A stretch of 64,000 nt of DNA from CAYSRC01 sp964446385 (GTDB lineage Bacteria; Bacillota; Clostridia; Oscillospirales; Ruminococcaceae), in NCBI GenBank assembly GCA_964446385.1, contig CAYUOH010000003.1:1-64000 (forward strand), read 5' to 3'. The notes below the pieces were generated by a model that was not told where the DNA came from, ran no database searches, and worked only from the letters and a program-made list of their open reading frames with translations. Shown one piece after another: positions 8,366 through 17,384 of this stretch. How positions within the stretch are numbered: the stretch's first letter is position 1; each line of letters starts with the position of its first letter. A program made the translations under genes and the position numbers.

Positions 8366-9430
8366 TCAGTTACCTCTCTTCTTATTTGCATCTTTAATAG
8401 CAGCAAGTATCTGATCGGGCATGGGAATCATTCCGCCTGCTCTGAAGCATAGCGACACGGGTACTTTACATTCAATCGCAAGCTTGACGTCCTCGATGAA
8501 CTGGCCCATTGAAAGCTCGACACTTATAAATTTTTCGGCATGCTGTACGGCCTTCATGAACACAGCCTTGGGGAACGGCCACAGGGTAATCGGTCGGATG
8601 AGGCCGACCTTTATTCCCTCTGCTCTAGCCTGATTGATGGCAGTCTTGGAAACACGAGCCGCGATGCCGAACGCAGCGATAACGATATCAGCGTCATCAA
8701 CCATATACTCCTCGGCGGCAGCCTCGGTCTCCTCAATCAGTTCGTACTTCTTATATCTATCTATGTTGATCTGTTCAAGCTGCTCAGGTTGGAGGTACAG
8801 GGAGTTGATAATGTTATGCTCTCTCTCCATCTTTGTGCCAGTGGCTGCCCAGGGTTTTTCGGGAGCGGGCTTTATTTTGAAATCAAAGTTTACCGGCTCC
8901 ATCATTTGGCCTGTGGTACCGTCTGCAAGAATCATACATGGCATGCGGTATTTGTCTGCGAGGTCAAAGGCCTTTATTGTAAGCTCCGCCATTTCCTGAA
9001 CCGATGCTGGTGCGAGTACAAGGATATGATAATCACCGTGACCGCCGCCTCTGGTAGCCTGGAAATAATCGGACTGGCTGGGCTGAATACCGCCCAGACC
9101 GGGGCCGCCTCTCTGGGCGTTGACAATAACCGCGGGAAGATCGGAACCCGCAAGATAAGAAATACCCTCGCTCTTGAGCGATATACCTGGGCTTGAGGAG
9201 GAAGTCATTGCCCTTGCTCCCGCGGAGGAAGCGCCGTATACCATGTTAATAGCGGCTATTTCGCTTTCCGCCTGAAGGAAGGTTCCTCCTACCTTAGGCA
9301 TTCTTTTAGCCATATATGCGGCAATTTCGGTCTGAGGAGTAATCGGATATCCAAAATAATTCCTGCAGCCGGCCAGGATTGCAGCCTCGGCAATGGCCTC
9401 GTTGCCTTTCATCAATACTTTTTCAGACAT
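8366..9430 (-). CDS. vorB: 2-oxoacid:ferredoxin oxidoreductase, alpha subunit (VorB type)
   Basis: 354 residues. Features of the alpha subunit family usually labelled 3-methyl-2-oxobutanoate dehydrogenase VorB are LMKGNEAIAEAAILAGC, FGYPITPQTEI, TFLQAESEIAAINMVYGA, TSSSSPGISLKSEG, and RGGPGLGGIQPSQSDY. The start is ATG 9430, supported by GGGAGG immediately upstream; a longer frame to 9493 overlaps the ferredoxin gene. VOR converts the 2-oxoacids of Val, Leu and Ile to branched acyl-CoAs with CoA and ferredoxin, or the reverse (reductive carboxylation). 2-Oxoglutarate remains an alternative substrate because KOR and VOR alpha subunits are close relatives. Confidence 0.85.
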   Translation of the reverse strand: MSEKVLMKGNEAIAEAAILAGCRNYFGYPITPQTEIAAYMAKRMPKVGGTFLQAESEIAAINMVYGASSAGARAMTSSSSPGISLKSEGISYLAGSDLPAVIVNAQRGGPGLGGIQPSQSDYFQATRGGGHGDYHILVLAPASVQEMAELTIKAFDLADKYRMPCMILADGTTGQMMEPVNFDFKIKPAPEKPWAATGTKMEREHNIINSLYLQPEQLEQINIDRYKKYELIEETEAAAEEYMVDDADIVIAAFGIAARVSKTAINQARAEGIKVGLIRPITLWPFPKAVFMKAVQHAEKFISVELSMGQFIEDVKLAIECKVPVSLCFRAGGMIPMPDQILAAIKDANKKRGN

Positions 9431-9432
9431 TA

Positions 9433-9645
9433 TCAAACCTCCCTTTCTACTTTGATGATACAGTCGGGACACATAATAGCACAGCTTGCGCAACCTATGC
9501 AGGCCGCTTCGTCGGAAAGCTCGGCTGGATGATGTCCCTTCTGGTTGATTTTGTCCGGGGATATCCGCAGTAGGCCCTTAGGGCAGGCATTTACGCATAG
9601 ACCGCACCCCTTGCAGCCGTCAACATCAAATGTGAGTTTTGCCAT
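9433..9645 (-). CDS. 2-oxoacid oxidoreductase delta subunit, 2x[4Fe-4S] ferredoxin
   Basis: 70 residues with two ferredoxin-type cluster motifs, CKGCGLCVNACPKG and CIGCASCAIMCPDC, i.e. two CxxCxxCxxxC sets. It serves as the electron-transfer subunit of the VOR/KOR complex and lies first of the four subunit genes, 2 bp before the alpha subunit start. Length and cysteine spacing are standard for the family. Confidence 0.9.
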   Translation of the reverse strand: MAKLTFDVDGCKGCGLCVNACPKGLLRISPDKINQKGHHPAELSDEAACIGCASCAIMCPDCIIKVEREV

Positions 9646-9661
9646 GATGAATCGTCTCCTT

Positions 9662-10324
9662 TTATACAGGTCTTTTCTGCAGCTTCATAGAAATTAAATT
9701 TTCGATTTTCCCATCAAGCTGTTTGTAAATATTTTCATCTACCGTAGTAGCTACGATACAAAGTCCGGACAGTTCCGAAATCTTTTCGGCATATTCAAGC
9801 GACGCGAACACCGTATCAGCGTCGGTTTCGGCACCGAGATTTGAATTATTGATAATTCCGGTAAAACGCATTCCGACGGCCGCCTCGATTTCTGCAAGAA
9901 CGTTCATTACAGACGCGGGTTCCCTAGTAAGCGGGCGGTATTTGTTTATAACCATAAGCATCTGATAGTTGTTTTCTTCAAGGATTCCAGGAACAAGCCT
10001 TCCGAGTGCCAGCGCTCCCCTTTCGTCTCCGCCTACGTCGACAACTGAGACAAGCTCCCTGTCGTCGATAATTCTGTACATCTCCTGCGGGAGAGCCGGC
10101 GCATCGAGGTTTGTGTTGGCGTATTCGGAGCAGATAACCTGCACACCGTTTTTTTCAAGCTCTTCCCTGCTGTCCACTGACCTGAAATATGGATTGACGA
10201 TGTCGATATCCAAAAGGCCTACTTTAGGATATTCTTTCCTCAGTGCAAGAACGAGATTTACGGCGATATTCGATTTCCCGCTTCCGTAATGACCGCAGAT
10301 TATATTGTGTCGTTTATAATTCAT
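9662..10324 (-). CDS. P-loop ATPase (ParA/MinD-like), cytoplasmic
   Basis: About 220 residues. A Walker A motif lies at the extreme N-terminus, IICGHYGSGKSNIAVNL, followed by GLLDIDIVNPYFRS (a switch-like Asp), EYANTNLDAPALP, VVDVGGDERGALALG (Walker B region) and VINKYRPLT. This is a recognisable Clostridial ATPase family of the SIMIBI/ParA type, without a known substrate. Start ATG 10324 overlaps the stop of the upstream acyl-CoA synthetase by 11 bp, suggesting translational coupling; a GTG at 10342 in frame is possible. Its place between the synthetases and the oxidoreductase suggests a role in assembly or metallocentre handling, but that is a guess. Confidence 0.75.
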   Translation of the reverse strand: MNYKRHNIICGHYGSGKSNIAVNLVLALRKEYPKVGLLDIDIVNPYFRSVDSREELEKNGVQVICSEYANTNLDAPALPQEMYRIIDDRELVSVVDVGGDERGALALGRLVPGILEENNYQMLMVINKYRPLTREPASVMNVLAEIEAAVGMRFTGIINNSNLGAETDADTVFASLEYAEKISELSGLCIVATTVDENIYKQLDGKIENLISMKLQKRPV

Positions 10325-12599
10325 TTCTAATAATTTTACCACTTATCGTCTTGGGCAGCGAATCCCTGAAAACCACAAGCCGCGGATATTTGTAGGGAGC
10401 TGTATGTGACTTGACGTAGTCCTGAATTTCCTTTGCCAGCTCATCGGTGCCATCAGTGCCCTTTACAAGGACGATGCTGGCCTTCACTATCTGACCTCTT
10501 AAGGGATCGGGTGCGGCGCTTACGCCGCATTCAAGAACATATGGGAGCTCCATTATAACACTTTCGATTTCAAACGGCCCGATACGGTAGCCGGAGGATT
10601 TAATAACGTCGTCTTTTCTTCCGTAGTACCAGTAGAATCCATCCTCATCCTTCCATGCAAGGTCTCCGGTATGATAATAACCGTTGTGCCAGGCCTCGGC
10701 TGAGGCTTCGGGTTTGTTATAATATCCGACAGCAAGACCGCAGGGCGAGCCGTTTTTGAGGTTGACACAAATTTCACCGTTTTCGCCGTTGGGAACAGGC
10801 TTGCCGTCGCTGTCTAGGAGCTCCACATCGTATACCGGTACCGGTATGCCCATGGAACCTACCTTGTGGGCAGCGCCGGTCATGTTTCCAATCATCATTG
10901 TGGACTCTGACTGACCGAATCCCTCACGGATTCGAATCCCCGTAGCCTTTTCAAACTGGCGGTAGACCTCTGGGTTCAATGCTTCTCCGGCCGTAGTCAT
11001 GTGCTTTACCGAAGAAAAATCGTACTGAGAAATGTCCTGCTTGACCATCATGCGGAGTATGGTCGGGGGCGCGCAAAATGTGGTAATTTTGTATTTTGCA
11101 AACATCGGAAGAATTTCTTCCGTGTCGAATCTGTCAAAATCGAATACGAAGGTCGCGGCCTCACAGAGCCACTGGCCATAAAGTTTTCCCCACATCGCTT
11201 TAGCCCAACCGGTATCTGATATAGTGAAATGAAGACCATCCGAGTCGACGTTATGCCAGTATTTGGCAGTATGGAAATGCCCCAGAGCGTATTTGTAATT
11301 ATGGGCTGCAAGCTTGGGATATCCAGAGGTGCCCGACGTGAAGAACATAAGCATAAGGTCGTCGCCGCCGGGTGAATTCGCGGTTCTTAAAAAGTGGGTG
11401 CTAAAAAGCTTGTATTCGTTATCAAAACTTCTCCAGCCATCGTGTTCACCGTTCACTACTAGTCTGTTCTTTATTCCGGTGTAGTTCTTTTCGGCAAGCT
11501 CAACTTGATGAAATGTGTCGCCGTCCGCGGTGCAGATTATAGTACTGACACCCGCGGTTTCGAATCTGTACGAGAAATCGTGATCCAGAAGCTGGTTGGT
11601 CGCAGGAATGGCAATGGCACCTATCTTGTTGAGGCCAAGCATCGCGTACCAGAACTGGTAGTGGCGCTTAAGCACAAGCATAACCTTGTCACCCTTCTTA
11701 ATTCCGAGGGACGTGAAATAGTTAGCGCATCTGCAGGATTCCCTCCGCAAATCTCTGAATGTAATCCTTTTTTCTTCGTGGTTTTTCGACACGTAAAGCA
11801 TCGCAAGTTTTTCGGGTTCCTTAGCGGCAAGCTCGTCGACTAGGTCAAACGCGAAATTGAATTTATCGGTGTTCTTGAACGTAATCTTTGTCGGAGTTCC
11901 GTTTTCATCCTCCTCAACGCTGACAAACTTGTTGTAGATACGTTCACGTTCGTCACGTTCGTATGCCTCGCCTCTGATTGAAGGCGCAAGACCGAGCTCG
12001 GGAATGGGCCTTCCCTCGGGGTTGAGGACTATCGCGTAGAAAATACAGTCCTCTCCGTTTACGGCAGCCATTCCGTGAGGTGTGCCGCTGTTGTAGTAGA
12101 TACTGTCCCCGGGTTCCAGGACTTCTGTATGTTCGCCTATCTGGACCTTGAGATGCCCGGAGATAACGATATCGCATTCCTGGCCGTCGTGCGTGGTGAG
12201 TTCGATGGGCTTTTTGAGAGCCTCCTCGTCGTACATACTTCGTACGTAAAGAGGTTCAGCGATTCTGTTCTGGAAGCTGTAGGCCAGGTTGTAGTAGACC
12301 ATTCCGTGGGCCTGCGATATTTCCTGACCGTCACCTACGCGGGTGAGTGTGTAGGATTTAAGCTTGGGCGATTCACCTTCGATAATCTCGGTGACATTGA
12401 TTCCCAAAGCGTTGGCGCAGCGATAGATGAACGTAAAGTTCATATCCTTATCGCCGGACTCGTACTTCATGTACTCATCGGGGGTCACGCCTGTCTGATT
12501 GGCCATTTCCTCAATGCTTAGCCCTTCGATTTCACGAAGGTTGCGGATACGTACGGCCATTTCTTTGATTTTATAATCGAGATTCAGTTCTGCTGCCAT
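10314..12599 (-). CDS. XRE-HTH / cupin / AMP-forming acyl-CoA synthetase fusion (copy 2)
   Basis: 761 residues in three parts. Residues about 17-73 are an XRE helix-turn-helix (VRIRNLREIEGLSIEEMA, then GVTPDEYMKYESGD). Residues about 125-195 are a cupin (HDGQECDIVISGHLKVQIG, then PGDSIYYNSGTPHGM). Residues about 240-761 are an acyl-CoA synthetase with MFFTSGTSGYPKLAAH, EGFGQSEST, YHTGDLAWKDEDGFYW, GRKDDVIKSSGYRIGPFE and the catalytic Lys near the end in PKTISGKII. HTH-cupin regulators normally stand alone at about 180 residues; fusion to an enzyme is unusual. The synthetase type resembles acetyl/medium-chain acyl-CoA synthetases, so a short or branched fatty acid substrate is plausible. It is paralogous to the next upstream gene. 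Confidence 0.88.
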   Translation of the reverse strand: MAAELNLDYKIKEMAVRIRNLREIEGLSIEEMANQTGVTPDEYMKYESGDKDMNFTFIYRCANALGINVTEIIEGESPKLKSYTLTRVGDGQEISQAHGMVYYNLAYSFQNRIAEPLYVRSMYDEEALKKPIELTTHDGQECDIVISGHLKVQIGEHTEVLEPGDSIYYNSGTPHGMAAVNGEDCIFYAIVLNPEGRPIPELGLAPSIRGEAYERDERERIYNKFVSVEEDENGTPTKITFKNTDKFNFAFDLVDELAAKEPEKLAMLYVSKNHEEKRITFRDLRRESCRCANYFTSLGIKKGDKVMLVLKRHYQFWYAMLGLNKIGAIAIPATNQLLDHDFSYRFETAGVSTIICTADGDTFHQVELAEKNYTGIKNRLVVNGEHDGWRSFDNEYKLFSTHFLRTANSPGGDDLMLMFFTSGTSGYPKLAAHNYKYALGHFHTAKYWHNVDSDGLHFTISDTGWAKAMWGKLYGQWLCEAATFVFDFDRFDTEEILPMFAKYKITTFCAPPTILRMMVKQDISQYDFSSVKHMTTAGEALNPEVYRQFEKATGIRIREGFGQSESTMMIGNMTGAAHKVGSMGIPVPVYDVELLDSDGKPVPNGENGEICVNLKNGSPCGLAVGYYNKPEASAEAWHNGYYHTGDLAWKDEDGFYWYYGRKDDVIKSSGYRIGPFEIESVIMELPYVLECGVSAAPDPLRGQIVKASIVLVKGTDGTDELAKEIQDYVKSHTAPYKYPRLVVFRDSLPKTISGKIIRNEL

Positions 12600-12617
12600 A
12601 ATTCCTCCGATATAAAA

Positions 12618-14885
12618 TTATAAAAGTGATCTCTGGATCTTTCCGTTGATAGTCTTGGGCAGGTTGTCCCTGAATACGACTATACGCGGATATTTATAGG
12701 GTGCAGTTCTCTGTTTGACGTAATCTTGAATTTGTTTTACAAGCTCAGGCGTACCTTCAGTTCCCTTTGTAAGAACTATGCTGGCTTTGACAACCTGGCC
12801 TCTGATCTCGTCAGGGGCGCCGCATACTCCGCATTCAAGCACATACGGAAGTTCCATGATGACACTTTCGATTTCGAACGGTCCAATGCGGTAGCCGGAG
12901 GATTTGATGACGTCATCGGCACGGCCGACATACCAAAAAAATCCGTCCTCATCCTTCCAGGCAAGGTCTCCTGTATGGTAGTATCCGTCATACCAGGCTT
13001 TATTTGTGGTCTCTTCGTCGTTGTAGTAGCCCAAGAAAAGACCGCAGGGTATCTTCTCACTTGTCCTGATACAGATTTCGCCGGAATCGCCAAGCTCGGC
13101 TGGCTTACCTTCCTTTGTAAGGAGCTCGATATCATAAAGAGGCGTAGGTTTGCCCATGGAACCGATTTTGCAGGTTCCTCCCAGTAGGTTTGCGATTACC
13201 AACGTACTTTCGGTCTGCCCGAAGCCTTCCATGATTTGAAGTCCGGTCGCCTTTTCGAACTGGCGGTATACCTCAGGATTAAGTGCCTCCCCTGCCGTTG
13301 TCATGTGGATGACCGAAGAGAGGTCGTATTTGTTTATGTCTTCCTTGACTATCATCCGTAAAATGGTGGGCGGCGCGCAGAAAGTAGTAATCTGATATTT
13401 CGCAAATAGCGGTAAGATATCGTTCGCGTCGAATCTTGTAAAGTCGTATGTGAATACTGTTCCCTCACACAGCCACTGGCCGTAAAGCTTGCCCCAAAGA
13501 GCCTTTCCCCATCCGGTATCGGATATAGTGAAGTGCAGGCCTTCGTCGCTAACGCCGTGCCAGTATTTTGCGGTGATGTAGTGGCCCAGAGCGTATTTGT
13601 AGCTGTGTACGGCGATTTTGGGATATCCGGTAGTCCCAGAAGTGAAGAACATAAGCATAGGATCGTCGCCGCAGGGGGTTTCTTTGCTGCGGTAGAAGTG
13701 TGCGCTGTACATCGCAAACTCGTCGTCAAAGTTGTTCCAGCCCTCTATATGTGTGCCGATGACAATTTTTTTCTCGAGAGTCGGGCAGTTGGCTGCGACC
13801 TCGTCTACGCAATTGGGTACGTTGTCCTCGGACGTGCAGATAATAGCTCTTACGCCAGCAGCATTGAACCGGTACTCGAAATCGTGGGCCTGAAGCTGGC
13901 TTGTAGCGGGGATTGCGATAGCGCCAAGCTTGTGGAGGCCGAGGATTGCGAACCAGAACTGGTATTGTCTCTTAAGGACAATCATCACCCTGTCACCCTT
14001 CTTTACGCCCAGAGCTTTAAAATAGTTGGCGCACTGGTTGGACGCGCGCTTGATATCGCGGAATGTGAACCGGCGCTCGACCTTATCCTTATCCAAATGG
14101 ATCATCGCGAGCTTTTCAGGTGTTGCCTTGGCGATTTCATCCACTATATCAAACGCGAAGTTGAACTTGTCCTCGTTTTTAAAATCGATTGTTTCAAGGG
14201 CTCCGTGCTCGTCTTCGGTGCATTCGATGAATTTTTGACAGATAAGCGTTCTTTTGGAGGTTGCGGAAGGAACAAGAGTGTTACGGATAATATTTTCTGT
14301 CTGGTCCGCTCCCGGAATTACCAAAGCTATAAAAAGGCAGTCCTCGCCTTCGATGGCGATCATTCCGTGAGGGGTGGAAGAGTTGTAGTAGATACTGTCG
14401 CCCTCGTTCAGAATCTCTGCGTTTTCGCCTACCTGAACCTTGAGCTTGCCCTTGATGATAAAGTCGAATTCCTGGCCGGAATGTTTGATCAGATGGATGG
14501 GCTGGTTTTGAAGAACGTCCCTGTACTCATATTTTACGTAATATGGCTCTGCAAGCTTGTTTCTGAACAGCGGAGCCATGTTCATGATTTCAATGCCGTC
14601 TTCCTTGGCTGTCTCTGCGCCCTGGCCCTTCCGTGTAACAGTATATGAAGAGAGATTGGCGCTGTGACCTTCGATTAGGTCGCTTATATCGACACCGAAA
14701 GCCAGCGCACATTTATGAATAAAGGTAAACGGTATATCCGAAAGGCCGGCCTCGTACTCCCTGTACTGTTCGGGAGTAACCTCCGTCTTTTGGGACATTT
14801 CCTCTTCTGTGTATCCGATTATCTCCCTCAGTTCACGAACTCGCAGGGCTAAATCCTGCAGTTCGTTCGAAACAACTTCTGACAT
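12618..14885 (-). CDS. XRE-HTH / cupin / AMP-forming acyl-CoA synthetase fusion (copy 1)
   Basis: 755 residues with the same architecture as the gene at 10314: an HTH (VRELREIIGYTEEEMSQKTEV), a cupin (HSGQEFDFIIKGKLKVQVG, then EGDSIYYNSSTPHGM) and a complete adenylating domain (FFTSGTTGYPKIAVHS, EGFGQTEST, YHTGDLAWKDEDGFFW, GRADDVIKSSGYRIGPFE, PKTINGKIQ). The start is ATG 14885, because GGAGG lies between it and the earlier in-frame ATG at 14900. The two copies look clearly related along their whole length, so they arose by tandem duplication of the already fused gene. Differences in the acyl pocket could mean different acids. All catalytic motifs are intact in both. Confidence 0.88.
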   Translation of the reverse strand: MSEVVSNELQDLALRVRELREIIGYTEEEMSQKTEVTPEQYREYEAGLSDIPFTFIHKCALAFGVDISDLIEGHSANLSSYTVTRKGQGAETAKEDGIEIMNMAPLFRNKLAEPYYVKYEYRDVLQNQPIHLIKHSGQEFDFIIKGKLKVQVGENAEILNEGDSIYYNSSTPHGMIAIEGEDCLFIALVIPGADQTENIIRNTLVPSATSKRTLICQKFIECTEDEHGALETIDFKNEDKFNFAFDIVDEIAKATPEKLAMIHLDKDKVERRFTFRDIKRASNQCANYFKALGVKKGDRVMIVLKRQYQFWFAILGLHKLGAIAIPATSQLQAHDFEYRFNAAGVRAIICTSEDNVPNCVDEVAANCPTLEKKIVIGTHIEGWNNFDDEFAMYSAHFYRSKETPCGDDPMLMFFTSGTTGYPKIAVHSYKYALGHYITAKYWHGVSDEGLHFTISDTGWGKALWGKLYGQWLCEGTVFTYDFTRFDANDILPLFAKYQITTFCAPPTILRMIVKEDINKYDLSSVIHMTTAGEALNPEVYRQFEKATGLQIMEGFGQTESTLVIANLLGGTCKIGSMGKPTPLYDIELLTKEGKPAELGDSGEICIRTSEKIPCGLFLGYYNDEETTNKAWYDGYYHTGDLAWKDEDGFFWYVGRADDVIKSSGYRIGPFEIESVIMELPYVLECGVCGAPDEIRGQVVKASIVLTKGTEGTPELVKQIQDYVKQRTAPYKYPRIVVFRDNLPKTINGKIQRSLL

Positions 14886-14907
14886 ATCATCCTCCGTCAT
14901 TATTTAT

Positions 14908-17382
14908 TCAGTTAAGATGTAATCTCTCGATTGCATCTTCCCTCATTTTGTACTTTAGAACCTTCCCGGCAGCGTTCATTGGGAAACTGTCTGTAAATTC
15001 TATGTATCTCGGAACCTTGTGGCTTGCGAGACGTTCGGCAATGTATTCCCTCATCTCGTCGGTCGAAAGTTCTTTTCCCTCTTTGAGTATAATCGACGCA
15101 AGTGATTCTTCGCCGTATTTTTCATCAGGAACGCCGATAACCTGCACGTCGCTTACGTAGGGATGTGTCAGGATGAATTCCTCAATCTCCTTGGGGTAGA
15201 TATTTTCACCGCCTCGGATAATCATATCCTTCAAACGTCCGGTAATGATGTATGTACCGTCCTCATTTTTGCAGGCTATGTCGCCGGAATGGAGCCATCC
15301 GCCACTGTCTATAGTCTGCATTGTGGCGATGGGCATCTTGTAGTAGCCCTTCATGATGTTGTATCCGCGTGAGCAGAACTCTCCGTTCATTCCTGTCGGA
15401 AGTTCCTCACCTGTTTCGGGGTTGATTATTTTGCATTCAACGTGCGGGAAGGCGTAGCCAACTGTTTCAGTCCTGAGCTTCAGGCTGTCGGTCCAGGTCG
15501 ACATCGTGTTTCCCGGGGAAGTCTCAGTTTGTCCGTATACGCTTACGATTCCGCGCATGTTCATCTCGTCATGTTTTGCCGCTCTTTTCATTAACTCGGG
15601 CGGACATCCTGAGCCGGCCATTATTCCGGTGCGCATGTAGGAAAAGTTTGTTTCCCTGTAGTCGGGGTGATTGAACATGGCGATAAACATCGTCGGAACG
15701 CCGTTGAAGCAAGTGATTTTTTCCTGGTTTATGCAGGCCAACGAGTTCTTTGCGCTGAAATACGGAAGCGGACAGAGTGTAGTTCCATGGGTCATTGACG
15801 CGGTCATCGACAGGACCATTCCGAAACAGTGGAACATCGGAACCTGTATCATGATGCGGTCGGCTGTTGAAAGACCCATTCTGTCACCGATGCATTTTCC
15901 GTTGTTTACGACATTGTAATGGGTAAGCATAACACCCTTCGGAAATCCCGTGGTACCGGACGTATACTGCATGCTGCAGACGTCGTCGACATCCACGGCC
16001 GTCGCCATACGGTTTACTTCCTCCAACGAAGTCATGCCGCTGCGGTCCATGGTCTCCTCGAACGTAAGGCATCCTGCCATCCGGAATCCAACCGTGATAA
16101 CGTTTCGCAGGAACGGAAGCTTACGCGCTTTGAGAGGTTCACCTGGAATGTTGTTCTTAAGCTCGGGACAGATTTCGCTGATAATGTCCCTGTAGTTCGA
16201 ATCCCTGGAGGATTCGATCATTATAAGGGTGTGTGTATCTGACTGACGCAGCAGGTATTCGGCCTCGTGGATCTTGTAAGCGGTGTTTACCGTTACCAGT
16301 ACCCCGCCCAGCTTCGTCGTCGCCCAGAACGCTATAAACCATTCGGGAATATTGGTCGCCCAGACGCTGACCTTGCTTCCAGCCCTGACGCCCATGGATA
16401 CAAGAGCCCTTGCGAAATTGTCGACATCGTTCCGGAATTGGGCGTAGGTCCTGGTGTAGTCAAGCGTGGTGTACTTTAATGCGTACTGGTCTGGGAATTC
16501 CTTTACCAGACGGTCAAGAACCTGTGTGAAGGTATAATGTATCAGTTCGTCCTTTTTCCAAATATAGTATCCGGTACCATCGTGGTTGAGATAAAGATCA
16601 GTCTTAATCTTTTTCGCCGTATCAATACTTTCCATGAAGTTGATGAAATGAGGGAATATAAGGGTATGGTCGTTCATTCCCTCGACCCAGCCCGGCTTCC
16701 ATTCCAGCGATATAAACCCCGAATAGTCAATCGAGCGAAGAGCCTGCATCATTTCGTCAATGGGAAGGGTTCCTTCACCTATTATTGCGTAATCGCCGTT
16801 TTCTGCGCTGTCTCGAAGATGGACATGCTTTACGTAGGCGCCCAGATTCTTTATTGTAGTGTCCGCGCTCTCCTTGAAATCATAATATGGATGGCGCATA
16901 TCCCATAATACCGCTAGCCTGTCGTCGGTCATGTAATCCAACAGATTTCTCAGCTTTCCGGTATCAGCGAATATTCCCGTGGTTTTGATGAGCAGAACCA
17001 CGTCGTTCTCACGGGCAATAGAGATCAATGTTCCGAGAACATTTTTTATTTTTTCATCGTCATTTTTGAAGGATACGGCGCTGACGTATTTTATCTTCAT
17101 CAGGCCGGCTAGCTCGATGTACCAGCCGAGCTGTTCGGCTATTTTATCATCGGTAAGCTCAAGCGATGTGTCGAGACAGGCTATAGATATCTTGTTGTCC
17201 CTCAGATCCCTTACAGTTGCCGAGATCTTGTACCGGTTGAAAGGACCGCTTTTATCGTAAAACTGGGGATTGTTGTGGATCTGATACAGTTCCACGCCTT
17301 GAAATCCATTTTCAACGGCCGCGGAGGTTATATCGTTCCAGGAAAGTAAATCCCAGCCCCTTGTCGAAAAGGATAAGTTCAT
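14908..17382 (-). CDS. Xylose-isomerase-like TIM barrel fused to acyl-CoA synthetase
   Basis: 824 residues. Residues 1 to about 255 are a sugar-phosphate isomerase/AP-endonuclease-2-like TIM barrel: GFQGVELYQIHNN, AVLWDMRHPYYDF, KHVHLRDSAENGDY, IGEGTLPIDEMMQAL and FISLEWKPGW, which offer the Glu, Asp, His and Glu positions used for metal in this fold. Residues about 280-824 are an AMP-forming ligase of the fatty-acyl-CoA type: QYTSGTTGFPKGVMLTH, VYGQTETSP, GWLHSGDIACKNEDG, GRLKDMIIRGGENIYPKE and NAAGKVLKY. The first gene upstream ends 2 bp before this start. The fusion is continuous with no frameshift. What an isomerase-type barrel does on a ligase is unknown; a separate upstream step or a regulatory role are both possible. 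Confidence 0.85.
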   Translation of the reverse strand: MNLSFSTRGWDLLSWNDITSAAVENGFQGVELYQIHNNPQFYDKSGPFNRYKISATVRDLRDNKISIACLDTSLELTDDKIAEQLGWYIELAGLMKIKYVSAVSFKNDDEKIKNVLGTLISIARENDVVLLIKTTGIFADTGKLRNLLDYMTDDRLAVLWDMRHPYYDFKESADTTIKNLGAYVKHVHLRDSAENGDYAIIGEGTLPIDEMMQALRSIDYSGFISLEWKPGWVEGMNDHTLIFPHFINFMESIDTAKKIKTDLYLNHDGTGYYIWKKDELIHYTFTQVLDRLVKEFPDQYALKYTTLDYTRTYAQFRNDVDNFARALVSMGVRAGSKVSVWATNIPEWFIAFWATTKLGGVLVTVNTAYKIHEAEYLLRQSDTHTLIMIESSRDSNYRDIISEICPELKNNIPGEPLKARKLPFLRNVITVGFRMAGCLTFEETMDRSGMTSLEEVNRMATAVDVDDVCSMQYTSGTTGFPKGVMLTHYNVVNNGKCIGDRMGLSTADRIMIQVPMFHCFGMVLSMTASMTHGTTLCPLPYFSAKNSLACINQEKITCFNGVPTMFIAMFNHPDYRETNFSYMRTGIMAGSGCPPELMKRAAKHDEMNMRGIVSVYGQTETSPGNTMSTWTDSLKLRTETVGYAFPHVECKIINPETGEELPTGMNGEFCSRGYNIMKGYYKMPIATMQTIDSGGWLHSGDIACKNEDGTYIITGRLKDMIIRGGENIYPKEIEEFILTHPYVSDVQVIGVPDEKYGEESLASIILKEGKELSTDEMREYIAERLASHKVPRYIEFTDSFPMNAAGKVLKYKMREDAIERLHLN

Positions 17383-17384
17383 TA

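Noticed and set aside
8540..9196. 218-codon frame on the + strand over the oxidoreductase alpha subunit
   Set aside because: Antisense shadow of a strongly conserved protein; no start signal.
13533..14648. 371-codon open frame on the + strand opposite an acyl-CoA synthetase fusion
   Set aside because: The opposite strand has complete adenylation, cupin and HTH motifs; this frame shows no family features.
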